From contig CALJPQ010000014.1 in NCBI GenBank assembly GCA_937980645.1, forward strand, positions 1 to 64,000: 64,000 nt of DNA. Reading direction: 5' to 3'. The notes under the pieces were generated by a model that saw nothing but the letters and a program-made list of their open reading frames with translations, did no database searches and had not been told where the DNA came from. The DNA comes from an uncultured Saprospiraceae bacterium. GTDB taxonomy: Bacteria; Bacteroidota; Bacteroidia; Chitinophagales; Saprospiraceae. Shown piece after piece: positions 7,222 through 15,130 of the stretch. The position numbers and the translations under genes were made by a program. Within the stretch, counting starts at the first letter, position 1. Every line of letters begins with the position of its first letter.

Positions 7222-8973
7222 TTAGTGGAAGGTGTAGTCCACCCCGCTCACCTGGGTCAGCAGCGTGGGAGGAGCATCCAGAATCCGGGCATCGCCGCGC
7301 GGCGTGGGCGATACCGGCGAGTGTTGGGCTAAGTATTCGCGCAGCACAGTATGCAGTGTGTAAGGCAAGTTTTTACCTTCGAACACTTCGGGTATGCGGC
7401 AGAGCATGGTCTCTGGGTCGCCATCGCGTTCGCAGGCCGATACGGTATAGACGCGCTCAGGGTCGAGCGGCTGACCGCCCACCTTGACGCTCTTGACACG
7501 CTGGCCCATTTCGCCAAAGGCATGGAAGGCCACCTCCATGCCGCGAAACTTCACTAACCAACCGCCAAAGCGCTTGTCGGCCTCTTTGGCAAAGACGTTG
7601 TTCAGTTCTTTTTCCAGCCACTTAAGCAACACACTGCCGCGCACCTTAGCTGTGCGGACGGTAGCGTCCACAGGCAGCATGTCGTACAGATAACCTTCCG
7701 TGATGGGAATGTTGCCTGTATGGTCGGGCGTTACGCGCGGCGGGCAAAAGCGGAAGCCATTCGAAAGCACGATGTCTGTGCCCACCTTCCAGGCCAGCGC
7801 ATCGAGGATGAGGGTGTCAATCGTATTCTCCACCACGAAGTAGCGATACAACGGTACTTTGCTGTAGCCAACCACCTTTTCAATCTGTGCCAGATAGGGC
7901 GCTTCTATCTGCTCAATGAGGGCTGCCACCTCGGCATTAGCCGGATAGCGCTGCGGGCTTACCTCTACGAGCTGGTAGCGCTGGTTGACGATTTTGCCAT
8001 CCTTAACCTCTAGGTCTAAGCGGCCGACGAAGGAGCCAAAGGCCCCCGGCTCCACCACCTTGGCGTGTTTGCAAACGATGGGCTTGCGTACGCGCTCGTG
8101 GGTATCGCCGCCGAAGATGTAGTCCACGCCTTCGCATTCCGGCATATTGGCCAGCGCAATTTGCTGCGAAAGGCCCAGATGCGCCAGGATAATGACCAGA
8201 TCGCATTGCTCTTGCTCGCGCAGAACGTTGACGTAATAGGCCAGGTTTTCCTCCGGTTTGGTGTAAATGATGCCTTTGGAATAATTGGGCGATTGCCGCA
8301 GCGGCACCAATGGGTCGGTATAGCCCAAAAAGCCAATTTTCACACCCAAACGCGACCACGTGTAATAAGGTGGAAAGACGAGCTCGCCTTTCTGGCCGTT
8401 GCCGAGGTCGTGGTACATGTTGGCACACACCTTGGGCGCCTCCAGTCCTCCGAGCAATTGCTGCATAGCCTTTTTGTAATACACAACCTCCCAGTTGCCG
8501 GGCAGATAAAGGTCGTAGCCCAGCGCGTTCAGGATAGGCGAAATGGCGCGCCCCGTCGTTTTGACCGACAGGGCACTGCCCTGAAACATATCGCCCGTGT
8601 CCACGATGAATGTGTTAGGGTTGCTCTTGCGCACCTCCTCGAAAAAGCTGGCTAAATGCGCATAGCCGCCCGCTTTGCGGAACACTGGACGGTTATTTTC
8701 CCAGAACATTTCATCGTGTGGGTGTATCTGGCAGTGCACGTCGGTACTCTGCAGCAGAGTCAGCACACCATCCCGAGGCGGGGCCAGCTGCTCTTCGGGC
8801 GGCACAGTGCCCTCTGCGGTGGGGGTGTCAGCTAAGCGCCATGAGCGGCCCTGGGCGAAGTTGGGCAGAAAAGCCATGCCGGCCCCGGCCAGCAGGGCAT
8901 TGCGCAAAAATTTGCGGCGCGGATGCTCGCCCGATGTCGAGGGCTGAGCAGGAGTATTGGATACCGGTTTCAT
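7222..8973 (-). CDS. soxB-like: SoxB-like dimanganese sulfate thioesterase / 5'-nucleotidase family protein
   Basis: This 583-aa protein has a Tat-like N-terminus (RRKFLRNALLAGAG) and belongs to the metallophosphoesterase plus 5'-nucleotidase C-terminal family. Metal motifs are STDVH (Asp78, His80), GDMFQG (127-132), GNWE (159-162), AHLGLS (264-269) and GGDTHE (288-293). In UshA-type nucleotidases the third motif is GNHE; in SoxB, which cleaves sulfate from protein-bound thiosulfonate, it is HWE. This protein keeps the Asn ligand but has Trp in place of the catalytic His, as in SoxB. Length and the neighbouring tsdA, 9 nt upstream, favour a SoxB-like role. No soxYZ, soxAX or soxCD is in the window, so the carrier of its substrate is unknown. 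A nucleotidase function cannot be excluded. Confidence 0.78.
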   Translation of the reverse strand: MKPVSNTPAQPSTSGEHPRRKFLRNALLAGAGMAFLPNFAQGRSWRLADTPTAEGTVPPEEQLAPPRDGVLTLLQSTDVHCQIHPHDEMFWENNRPVFRKAGGYAHLASFFEEVRKSNPNTFIVDTGDMFQGSALSVKTTGRAISPILNALGYDLYLPGNWEVVYYKKAMQQLLGGLEAPKVCANMYHDLGNGQKGELVFPPYYTWSRLGVKIGFLGYTDPLVPLRQSPNYSKGIIYTKPEENLAYYVNVLREQEQCDLVIILAHLGLSQQIALANMPECEGVDYIFGGDTHERVRKPIVCKHAKVVEPGAFGSFVGRLDLEVKDGKIVNQRYQLVEVSPQRYPANAEVAALIEQIEAPYLAQIEKVVGYSKVPLYRYFVVENTIDTLILDALAWKVGTDIVLSNGFRFCPPRVTPDHTGNIPITEGYLYDMLPVDATVRTAKVRGSVLLKWLEKELNNVFAKEADKRFGGWLVKFRGMEVAFHAFGEMGQRVKSVKVGGQPLDPERVYTVSACERDGDPETMLCRIPEVFEGKNLPYTLHTVLREYLAQHSPVSPTPRGDARILDAPPTLLTQVSGVDYTFH

Positions 8974-8982
8974 GTTTCTCTT

Positions 8983-10170
8983 TTATTTACTGGTGAGTTT
9001 TCCCTTCTCTTTTTGCTCTGCTTTTTGCTTGTAAAAGTCCACGATTGGCTGGAAAGGCCCGTATTTATGTTGTTCTTCTGGGAACGGGTCGGCGTAAGGG
9101 CCAAAGGGATGGTCGAAAGGCTTGCCGGAAATGTCGGGCCAGTCCACCTTCAGGAAAGGATGGCCTGGGCGCGGCATGGAGTTGACGAAAGCGGCCACGT
9201 CCCAGGCTTCTTCGTCGGTCAGTTGCGGGTTCTGATGGCTGGCACCCAGGGGCATATTGGCCTTTACGTAGCCCGCGAAACGGGACAGGCGGAAGAGGCC
9301 TGCAGCCTGATTGTAACTTTTGTCGCCCCACAGCGGCGGGTAATGGCGTTCGCTGTTGGGCATGGGCAGGCCCTGGCCGTCGGGGCCGTGGCAGGAAGCG
9401 CACTTTTCCGCATACACCACTTTGCCCTTTGCCGGGTCGGCCGGGCGATCCAGAAACGGCACCTGTACCAGACCCGAGCCACGTGGCTTTTCACCTTTGG
9501 GAATGCCCGTGCCCAGCCAGCGCATGTAAGCCACGATGGCTTTCATTTCGCGGCTGTTGGTGTCCAAAGGCTCACCGTTGAGGCTGCGCTCGAAGCAATC
9601 ATTTACCCGCTTGGGTATGGTTTCTAACGAACCCGAGCGCGCCCGAAACTGCGGATACGTGCTGGCCACGGCAAAATAGTTGTTGCCAAAGGGCTTTGCA
9701 CCTGCCTCCAAATGGCAGTTCTGGCAGTTCAGACCATTGATGCTACCAGGGCGCAAAATGCCCTTTTCACCAAAGTAATCTTGCGTGTTGGCAATCAGGT
9801 CGCGCCCGTAGGCAATCAGGTCTGCCTCTTCGTCGGTTTGCGCCAGAAACAAATCCGGCGCCTCCCAAAACTTCTGAGGGTCGTACACTGGCATCAACTG
9901 CGCCCGCTGTGCCTCAATGGCTTCCTCCTGACGCATGTGATCCCAGTACCAAGCACTAATGCCAAAAACCGTCAGCACCACCGACAGCGACCACAAGACC
10001 CAACGCATACCCTTCAGAAACGCTAAATGACGATGATACCCCGACGACACCAAAGCCGGTTCGCTCAGTCGCCGCTGAGAGTAGTTCACCGCCCCTGTAA
10101 CTATCAGAACGCCAATCACCAGCGCCCCGATGACTAACCACATGACCGGATAGTAAATACCATTACTCAT
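8983..10170 (-). CDS. tsdA: TsdA-like thiosulfate dehydrogenase, dihaem cytochrome c
   Basis: This protein of about 395 aa is predicted to join two thiosulfates to tetrathionate in the periplasm (or the reverse), passing electrons to cytochrome c. After two membrane segments (about 8-28 and 55-75) come two c-type haem domains: CQNCH at 149-153 and CASCH at 257-261. Cys192 in VNDCFERSLNGEPL matches the cysteine that ligates haem 1 in TsdA. Met306 in ANMPLG is a likely haem 2 ligand. The TYPQFRARSG and EEAWDVAAF segments are also TsdA-like. The membrane-anchored N-terminus differs from soluble TsdA. The frame is open to 10332, but the ATG at 10170 leads straight into the first anchor. It is first in the operon with the SoxB-like gene. 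Confidence 0.9.
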   Translation of the reverse strand: MSNGIYYPVMWLVIGALVIGVLIVTGAVNYSQRRLSEPALVSSGYHRHLAFLKGMRWVLWSLSVVLTVFGISAWYWDHMRQEEAIEAQRAQLMPVYDPQKFWEAPDLFLAQTDEEADLIAYGRDLIANTQDYFGEKGILRPGSINGLNCQNCHLEAGAKPFGNNYFAVASTYPQFRARSGSLETIPKRVNDCFERSLNGEPLDTNSREMKAIVAYMRWLGTGIPKGEKPRGSGLVQVPFLDRPADPAKGKVVYAEKCASCHGPDGQGLPMPNSERHYPPLWGDKSYNQAAGLFRLSRFAGYVKANMPLGASHQNPQLTDEEAWDVAAFVNSMPRPGHPFLKVDWPDISGKPFDHPFGPYADPFPEEQHKYGPFQPIVDFYKQKAEQKEKGKLTSK

Positions 10171-10288
10171 AAACAAAATGCTTTCAGTAGAACCGCAACG
10201 CAGAAAAACGCCCTCGCTAAAACACACTAATAACCCAAAGGAAGTCTGGTTATTGGGCTGTAATTCACGGAATTTAGCGGAACGCACG

Positions 10289-10332
10289 CAAAAGTCCAAA
10301 ACCCACCCCCAGCATTTCGTGACAAAAGTCAC
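10289..10332 (-). promoter_or_regulatory. Crp-type operator and -7-like box before tsdA
   Basis: GTGACAAAAGTCAC at 10319-10332 is a GTGA-N6-TCAC palindrome with 5-bp perfect arms. On the minus strand, GACTTTTG (10296 to 10289) follows after 22 nt and resembles TAnnTTTG. The centre-to-centre distance is 33 nt, against 34 nt at the carbonic anhydrase site. The tsdA start lies 149 nt downstream of the palindrome. Confidence 0.6.
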
Positions 10333-10594
10333 TGCTGCACGGAAATGGAAGTTTCGGCTCTGCTGCTGTAGTCAAAAAAAAGAAAAAAGTTGCCACAAAT
10401 GCATAATTGAAAGGTAACACCTTTTGGTGGGGGATGTCGCCTCTAATCCGTGCCTTCGTAGCGGCCCTGAGATGCCCCAGAAGTGTCTCCTTCGCGTGCC
10501 TCGAAGACGACGCCTCTAAGACGGCGTACATTCTTGGCTAAAAAACAGCTTCACCGTCTCTTTGCCGGATGCTCTTTAGCCGTGCTTTGCACGC

Positions 10595-10602
10595 TACCTT
10601 TG
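10595..10602 (+). promoter_or_regulatory. TACCTTTG -7 element
   Basis: A perfect TAnnTTTG box sits 22 nt before the ATG of the lipoprotein gene at 10625. No convincing -33 TTTG at the usual distance was found. Confidence 0.6.
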
Positions 10603-10624
10603 CGCCGCTAAATGCTTTCGATGT

Positions 10625-11449
10625 ATGAAAAACGCTTTTTTGCTTGCCCTTTTGCCTTTATCCCTGCTAAATGCCTGCAAACAGGACGATAATCGCGCCA
10701 AAACCGAGCAAACCGGCGGTTCACCTACCCAGGCCAGCCCGCTCATCCTGGCAGGTCAATGGATAGCCATGGACTTTTGCGCTCGCGCCAACCAGTATGG
10801 CTCCGTGCTTGGCGCAATGAACAACGCCCACATACCCTACGCCTTCGCCTTCGAATTCCTGCCCGACCTGACCGATAGCGTCATCTGCTACGACGGCACC
10901 CGCTCCTGGAAGTTGCCCGTCAAGTACAACCGCGACACGCTGGAATTCCAGAACGCCTTCGAAGGTAAATCCATCTTTGCCATATACCACTCACAGGGCG
11001 AAAAGGATATGACCGTCTTCGATGGCACCAAAGGGCGCACCCGCATGGATCGCTACATCAAGTCGGGCGCAAATACGCCCGATGCTTTTGGTGCCTTTAT
11101 GGTGGCGCTTCACCACAACCTCTTTGGTGGCATTCTACTCCCCATAAGCAAAGGCGCCGGCCGCGATACAGTCCTGTTCACACCGGGCGGCGGCATCCTG
11201 AAGTGGAACGAATACGACAGGTACCGTGTCTGCGTGGCAGGAGACTGCTTCGTGGCTAAAGAACCCACCGATATTATCATCCTTGGCAAGTCAGACAAGC
11301 CTGATGTTGAAAAGCGCTTTGCTTTTCGCTACAATGCGACTAATGACACCCTGACACTCTACCACCTTATCCCCAACCGCTCTGACGAAAAGGCCGCCCA
11401 AGACATCGGTGGCATCGCCTATCGCTTCCGACGTATCGAGTCGCAATAA
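10625..11449 (+). CDS. Predicted lipoprotein of unknown function
   Basis: This 274-aa protein starts with a lipoprotein signal, MKNAFLLALLPLSLLNAC, with Cys18 as the lipidation site, followed by a charged, low-complexity linker to about residue 40. The mature part is rich in beta-strand patterns and has four cysteines that may form disulfides (for example DFCARAN and RVCVAGDCF). I do not recognise a named family. The gene has a good -7 box upstream, and ribH follows after 10 nt, so the two may share a transcript. Export to the periplasm or outer membrane is predicted; the role is unknown. Confidence 0.8.
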   Translation: MKNAFLLALLPLSLLNACKQDDNRAKTEQTGGSPTQASPLILAGQWIAMDFCARANQYGSVLGAMNNAHIPYAFAFEFLPDLTDSVICYDGTRSWKLPVKYNRDTLEFQNAFEGKSIFAIYHSQGEKDMTVFDGTKGRTRMDRYIKSGANTPDAFGAFMVALHHNLFGGILLPISKGAGRDTVLFTPGGGILKWNEYDRYRVCVAGDCFVAKEPTDIIILGKSDKPDVEKRFAFRYNATNDTLTLYHLIPNRSDEKAAQDIGGIAYRFRRIESQ

Positions 11450-11459
11450 ATCGCCTGCT

Positions 11460-11975
11460 ATGGCCTCTGCTCTGCAAAATTTGTCGCAATACGACGCCGC
11501 TACCGTGCCCGATGCCGCCGAGATGACCTTCGGCATCGTCGTGGCCGAGTGGAACGCCCACATTACGCACGCCCTATACGAAGGCTGCTACGATACGCTG
11601 CTCAAACACGGTGCAAAACCCGAAAATATCCACACCGTGCAGGTACCCGGCTCCTTCGAACTGCCTGCTGGCGCCCGCATCCTACACGGGCAAAGAAACC
11701 CGGACGCCGTCATCTGTCTGGGCTGCGTCATCAAGGGCGAGACCTCCCACAACGAGTACATCAACCAAGCAGTTGCCCAGGGGCTGGTTCACCTCAGCCT
11801 CGCTACCGGCAAAGCCTTTCTCTTCGGCGTCCTGACCACCGACACCGAACAACAAGCCCTCGAGCGCGCCGGCGGCAAACACGGCAACAAAGGCGTAGAA
11901 ACCGCCATCGCCGCCATCCGCATGGCCGCCCTCAAACGCGACCTGTCGGCACCGAAAAAGAAGATTGGGTTTTGA
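11460..11975 (+). CDS. ribH: 6,7-dimethyl-8-ribityllumazine synthase
   Basis: This 171-aa cytoplasmic enzyme condenses the ribityl-uracil amine with dihydroxybutanone phosphate in riboflavin synthesis. Conserved parts are visible: AEWNAHIT near residue 28 (substrate-binding aromatic and Asn), VPGSFELPAGA near 62, and CVIKGETSHNEYI near 92 with the catalytic His. Length fits a family monomer of a pentameric or icosahedral assembly. The ATG at 11460 lies 10 nt after the lipoprotein gene; a longer frame from 11409 would overlap that gene and adds no conserved sequence. No other riboflavin gene is in the window, so the pathway genes are scattered. Confidence 0.96.
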   Translation: MASALQNLSQYDAATVPDAAEMTFGIVVAEWNAHITHALYEGCYDTLLKHGAKPENIHTVQVPGSFELPAGARILHGQRNPDAVICLGCVIKGETSHNEYINQAVAQGLVHLSLATGKAFLFGVLTTDTEQQALERAGGKHGNKGVETAIAAIRMAALKRDLSAPKKKIGF

Positions 11976-11998
11976 GGGAATTAAACAAAAATCTAAAA

Positions 11999-12031
11999 GC
12001 CCTGAAGCACGCGCGGCGCGTGCCTCAGGGC
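11999..12031 (-). terminator. Hairpin terminator of the TonB receptor gene
   Basis: GCCCTGAAGCACGCGC (11999-12014) faces GCGCGTGCCTCAGGGC (12016-12031), with one mismatch. On the minus strand the stem is followed by TTTT. It lies between the convergent ribH and receptor genes and may act in both directions. Confidence 0.7.
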
Positions 12032-12063
12032 CTGGTATTTGTTGTGCTGTTTTGTATGCCTCA

Positions 12064-14298
12064 TTACAGCCCACTGGGCGAGAAGCGCACCCCTGCATAC
12101 GCCACAGGCCCCATAATGGGCGCCCAGATTTGAGAGCCGTTGAAGAAGGGGCTGGTGGGTTCGCCAGCGGCGATGATGGCGTGGTGTTGTTGGAAGCCCG
12201 TCAGGTTTTCACCGCCGATGTAAATTTCCATGCGCCGCCAAGTGCGCGTAATTTGCAGGCTCCACAGGGCGTAGGTAGGCGTTATTTCCGGGAAATCATG
12301 TACCAGTTCGTGCGGTATCTGGCTGTTGTCGGGCATGCGTTGAGGGCCTACAACTTGCACGCGCGTGTTAAACATCCATTTTTTGTCGGGTGTGGTGTAG
12401 TCCAGCGTCGCCAAACCGCGGTGCTGAGCCACCAAGGGCAACAGGCGCAGCACGCCATCGCTGAAGGTCGAACGCGTGTCCGTCCATTTGTATGCGACCC
12501 GCATATCCAACCCTTGTACTGGCGTGTATTGCAGCATAGCCAGCAGACTGTTGGCAAATGCCTGCCCGGGCGAATAATAGAAGGCCACCTCGGTGGGCGA
12601 TTGGTCCACATCTACCACGATTTGGCGCACGAAGTCAGTGCGGTACAGGTCCACGTTCAGGCTGGCTTTTCGGCCCGCCATTTTGAACTCGTGTGTCAGG
12701 TTGATGCCATAGTTCCAGGCCTCCTCGTGGAGCAGGTTGGGCGCGAAGCGCAACGCGCGGTTGCTGGCTAATAGGCTAATGTTTTCGGCCATCAGGTTTG
12801 GCGAGCGGTAGCCACGGCCTGCCGAGAGGCGCACGACGGTCTCTGGGCTGAAGTTGTATTTGGCACTGGCGCGCGGGGTGATGAGCCAGCCGAAGCGGCT
12901 GTTCCAGTCTATGCGTCCGCCCAGCACGACCACGAAGTCCGGGATGCCCATGCGCAAGTTGGGTCGGCTGTATGTGTATTCGGCCATGACGCCGGGCACC
13001 CATTCGGTACGGCTGAGGTCTTGCTCATTGACGCGCTCCTGGATGTCGTCGTATTGCACCGACGGGGCCAGCACAATCTGGTGGTCAGTGGTGCCAATGA
13101 TGGACTGGTACAAGGTCTGCCAATAGGCCGAGCGCTGTTCGGCGGCGTAGCGATTGGAGCCAAAGAGGCCGTTAGCGCGGTGCCAAGAAGCCGACACCAT
13201 ATTGCCCACCTGGCGGTAGGGGCGTCCGTTTAGGCCTTCTATGCCGATTTTGCCCCACACCTCGAGGCGTTCGTTTTGCATCTCGACGCCAAAGAAGCCG
13301 GGCACACCTTCTATGGAGCGTATCTGGCCGCCGCGGCGGTAGTCCGTCAGTGCCTGCACGTTGAATTGGGCACACATTTCCGGGCTTTCATAGAAGAGGC
13401 GATACAGGCCGTTCAGCTGCTGGCGGTTGGGCACGTCATAGAAGTTGTCGCCATTCATGTCCCAGCGGTTGCGGACGATGCTGGCATGCGTCAGCAAGCC
13501 GTGCGACCATTTGCCCTCGCCACGCCGGTTGAGGTGCACATTTAGCTCACCGCGGCCCTCCGTGGAGGTAAAGGCGTTAACAAACACTGGTTTGTCCTGA
13601 GTTGGCTTTACCAGATCCGCGTTTATCTGGCCCGTGATACCGGCAAAGCCCTGCCGAGCAGAGCTGGCGCCTTTGGCCAGCTGAATGCCGTTAAGCCAGG
13701 TGCCAGGCAGATACTCAAACGCGTACGGAGTGGCAATACCCTGCAGCGTCGGGCGGTTTTCCAGCAGGAACTGGCTGTAGATGCCGCGCAGGCCAAGCAT
13801 CTGAATTTCCTTGACGCCCGTCAGCGCGTTGGAATACGTAACGTCGGCAGCACCGTTGGTCTCGAAACTTTCGGATAGGTTGCAACAGGGAGCCTTGCGC
13901 AGTTCATTGCGCTCGATGCGCTCCACGTTGCGCGGGTCGAGCGTCGAGATGCGCGTATCGAAACGGTGCTCCTGGATGGTTACTTCTTGCAGCTGCCGCA
14001 CTCCGCTCACTTCTATCCACAGGCTGTCTTCTTCGGGCAGTACCTGCACGCGAGCCGGCTGATACCCCGGATACTGAATAAGCAGCGTGCTCTCGTGGCA
14101 GCGGTGCGGAAGCCAGAAGCGCCCCAGCGTATCGGTCAAGGTGCCTGCCGTAGTATCGGCCCAGCGCACAGCAGCACCGATGAGGACTTCGGCGTTTTCA
14201 TTCGTTACGATGCCGTACAAGGTAGTTTTTTGGGAAAAAAGACCGCTCACCGGCCACACTATGGCCAGCGCGCATATGATGAAAAACCGTTGTTTCAT
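12064..14298 (-). CDS. TonB-dependent receptor, probably metal-linked
   Basis: This 744-aa outer membrane receptor imports a ligand using TonB energy. Residues 1-23 are a signal peptide. A carboxypeptidase-regulatory-like domain (about 25-100) leads into a plug (about 105-250) and a beta barrel to the C-terminus. The plug carries RKAPCCNLSESFETN with the pair Cys138-Cys139, a feature I associate with Bacteroidota receptors located near heavy-metal genes. The Cys-rich secreted protein gene lies 95 nt upstream on the same strand, and the pairing supports a metal substrate such as copper. The frame extends to 14508, but the ATG at 14298 starts the signal peptide. Substrate is inferred. Confidence 0.85.
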   Translation of the reverse strand: MKQRFFIICALAIVWPVSGLFSQKTTLYGIVTNENAEVLIGAAVRWADTTAGTLTDTLGRFWLPHRCHESTLLIQYPGYQPARVQVLPEEDSLWIEVSGVRQLQEVTIQEHRFDTRISTLDPRNVERIERNELRKAPCCNLSESFETNGAADVTYSNALTGVKEIQMLGLRGIYSQFLLENRPTLQGIATPYAFEYLPGTWLNGIQLAKGASSARQGFAGITGQINADLVKPTQDKPVFVNAFTSTEGRGELNVHLNRRGEGKWSHGLLTHASIVRNRWDMNGDNFYDVPNRQQLNGLYRLFYESPEMCAQFNVQALTDYRRGGQIRSIEGVPGFFGVEMQNERLEVWGKIGIEGLNGRPYRQVGNMVSASWHRANGLFGSNRYAAEQRSAYWQTLYQSIIGTTDHQIVLAPSVQYDDIQERVNEQDLSRTEWVPGVMAEYTYSRPNLRMGIPDFVVVLGGRIDWNSRFGWLITPRASAKYNFSPETVVRLSAGRGYRSPNLMAENISLLASNRALRFAPNLLHEEAWNYGINLTHEFKMAGRKASLNVDLYRTDFVRQIVVDVDQSPTEVAFYYSPGQAFANSLLAMLQYTPVQGLDMRVAYKWTDTRSTFSDGVLRLLPLVAQHRGLATLDYTTPDKKWMFNTRVQVVGPQRMPDNSQIPHELVHDFPEITPTYALWSLQITRTWRRMEIYIGGENLTGFQQHHAIIAAGEPTSPFFNGSQIWAPIMGPVAYAGVRFSPSGL

Positions 14299-14393
14299 TG
14301 CTATTTTTTTCTTTTTGTTGTTGTGGAATAAAATAAAAAAACGGCACCCCGGAGAAATTCCGGCGCGCAAAAGCAATGGGAAACAACGGCGGT

Positions 14394-14927
14394 CTAACAA
14401 CGGAACACCTCGTGGCGAATGCAAATTTGCCGCCCCGAAAGCGGCGGTGACGCTTCGGGCGGCGCCTTGTTCAGCAGCTGCTGCCAGCAGAGCACCGGGC
14501 AGAACCACTTGCGGAAGACAGGTGCCTCATCGGCCCACAAAGGCAGGTCGGGCAGGTGATCCCACAACGACGGTCCGTATAGGTCGAGTTTCAGCTGATA
14601 TATCTTGACCGCCTTGCTCGTACAAGCATGCGACGCCGATTGCCAACCCTCCTCGTCGGCAGCGCAACACGCCGGCGCATCTACACGGGCGCAACACGAA
14701 GCACTTGCGGCCGCACACGCATCCGCTGGCGGCTTTGAGCAACAATCGGCGGCTTCATGCCTCAGAACATTGCAGTCGCCTTCGCCTTCTTCATCCACCG
14801 ACAAAGGCAACGATAGCACTATAGCACCTTCGCCCTTGCAATAGCAATAGATATGCACTACACCTACCCCAATAGTCGAGGCCAGCAGCGAGCATATCCA
14901 AAGCCAGATGGTCAGCAAGCGAAACAC
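14394..14927 (-). CDS. Cys-rich exported protein, HYC_CC-like
   Basis: This 177-aa protein has an N-terminal hydrophobic segment (about 4-24) ending in VVHIYCYCKGEG, then a Cys-rich region with ADCCSKP, ASCCARV and PACCAAD. This arrangement of a YC-type motif followed by CC pairs resembles small Bacteroidota proteins found beside TonB receptors and linked to metal handling. The many cysteines could bind a soft metal, probably copper. The C-terminal third contains GPSLWDHLPDLPL and is less distinctive. It precedes the receptor gene and has the promoter element TAATTTTG (14964 to 14957) 29 nt before its start. The GC-rich Cys/Ala segment may be partly low complexity. Confidence 0.65.
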   Translation of the reverse strand: MFRLLTIWLWICSLLASTIGVGVVHIYCYCKGEGAIVLSLPLSVDEEGEGDCNVLRHEAADCCSKPPADACAAASASCCARVDAPACCAADEEGWQSASHACTSKAVKIYQLKLDLYGPSLWDHLPDLPLWADEAPVFRKWFCPVLCWQQLLNKAPPEASPPLSGRQICIRHEVFRC

Positions 14928-14956
14928 GTGGGAAATCGATTTTATTCGAATGAATG

Positions 14957-14964
14957 CAAAATTA
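14957..14964 (-). promoter_or_regulatory. TAATTTTG -7 element
   Basis: A TAnnTTTG match on the minus strand lies 29 nt before the start of the Cys-rich protein gene at 14927. It is the probable promoter of that gene and the TonB receptor. Confidence 0.5.
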
Positions 14965-15057
14965 GTATGCTAACAGCAGTATTTTAAAATCAAAATACCA
15001 ACAGCGCAAAAAAACGGTGAAAAAAGCAGATTATTTTCTAGAAAATTTTTCGAAAGA

Positions 15058-15085
15058 TTTGACTAAAACAGCTCCCTTACCTTTG
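15058..15085 (+). promoter_or_regulatory. Candidate promoter of the amidohydrolase gene
   Basis: TACCTTTG at 15078-15085 is a perfect -7 element and TTTG lies at 15058-15061, 16 nt upstream. The ATG at 15131 follows after 45 nt. Confidence 0.55.
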
Positions 15086-15130
15086 TGGAGCCAATCAGAC
15101 TGCACGCAAAAGAAGAACAATTTCAAAGCG

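Larger units (their letters stand above)
10171..10624. other. 454-nt divergent intergenic region
   Basis: No gene is supported here. It holds the Crp-type palindrome and -7-like box for the minus-strand tsdA operon, and the TACCTTTG element for the plus-strand lipoprotein gene. An A-rich run lies at 10373-10388. Open frames crossing it have no codon structure or motif of interest. Confidence 0.8.

Noticed and set aside
1..10000. Possible cas genes near the array
   Set aside because: No Cas1, Cas2, Cas3 or effector motif was seen on either strand in the window; they would lie left of base 1.
10171..10332. Extension of tsdA to a start at 10332
   Set aside because: The extra 54 codons cross the Crp-type palindrome and promoter box, while the ATG at 10170 begins the membrane anchor.
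10274..10531. 85-codon minus-strand frame between tsdA and the lipoprotein gene
   Set aside because: It overlaps the divergent promoter region and has no recognisable protein feature.
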